Positions 63,862 to 64,000 of a stretch of 64,000 bases of DNA are shown piece by piece. Position 1 is the stretch's first letter, and each line of letters begins with the position of its first letter. The stretch lies in the NCBI RefSeq assembly GCF_000495435.3, contig NZ_AXUN02000198.1:124001-188000 (forward strand), given 5' to 3'. This stretch comes from Youngiibacter fragilis 232.1 (GTDB taxonomy: Bacteria; Bacillota; Clostridia; Clostridiales; Clostridiaceae). The position numbers and the translations under genes were made by a program. The notes beneath the pieces are model-generated. The model was not told the origin of the DNA. It saw only the letters and a list, made by a program, of their open reading frames with translations, and made no database searches.

Positions 63862-64000
63862 CCGGAAAATACTGATGATCTGTCTGAGCTTCACGCACCG
63901 CATGAATGAGCCCTTTGAACATTTGCAGAAAGGTATGTCAGCCGTGATATTGAGCCAGAAAACAAAAAAGAAATGACTTAGTGTTCAGGCTAAAAACTTT

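Overview
The window looks like chromosome of an anaerobic Firmicute, most probably Clostridia. The signs are a V-type ATPase operon, HPr kinase, a Firmicute-style 6S RNA, a PerR/flavodiiron oxygen defence, a single-cluster ferredoxin, strong AGGAGG ribosome binding sites, many TTG starts and heavy use of AGG/AGA and ATA codons. A genus cannot be read safely from the sequence. I see no rRNA, tRNA, CRISPR array, transposase or phage gene. Starts were chosen by Shine-Dalgarno spacing; several are TTG.

Layout. 1-3.7 kb: the end of a V-type ATPase operon (A, B, D). 3.8-9 kb: an ATP-grasp ligase, a flavodiiron protein behind PerR boxes, two small acidic proteins, 6S RNA, a DUF896 protein, hprK and perR. 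9-12.3 kb: a two-domain exported protein and two membrane proteins. 12.4-19.4 kb (minus strand): a compact operon of a giant multidomain HD/HEAT/NMNAT-like/GNAT-like/PRTase-like protein, an LDH-fold dehydrogenase with an N-terminal extension, and a PHP phosphoesterase. 19.5-23 kb: DUF4097-type envelope proteins, ferredoxin, an O-antigen-ligase-like protein and an exported nuclease.

23-36 kb is a beta-glucoside region. It has three GH1 enzymes (one with an altered acid/base motif), two nearly duplicate cellobiose-type PTS cassettes and a LevR-type sigma-54 activator. A near-perfect sigma-54 promoter precedes one cassette; a cre-like site precedes the other. 36-45.8 kb: two ABC-F ATPases (one frameshifted), a LysR gene divergent from a UbiD/UbiX-type hydroxyarylate decarboxylase operon, a DsbA/nitroreductase pair and a YbaK deacylase.

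46-63 kb is a full maltodextrin system. An exported alpha-amylase lipoprotein, a binding protein, an ABC importer with an unusually extended MalF and its ATPase bring glucans in. GH31 alpha-glucosidase, 4-alpha-glucanotransferase, phosphorylase and a neopullulanase-like enzyme process them. A LacI-family gene and TGCA-based palindromes in two promoters suggest a local regulon, and a cre-like site plus hprK suggest catabolite control on top. Two VOC proteins close the window.
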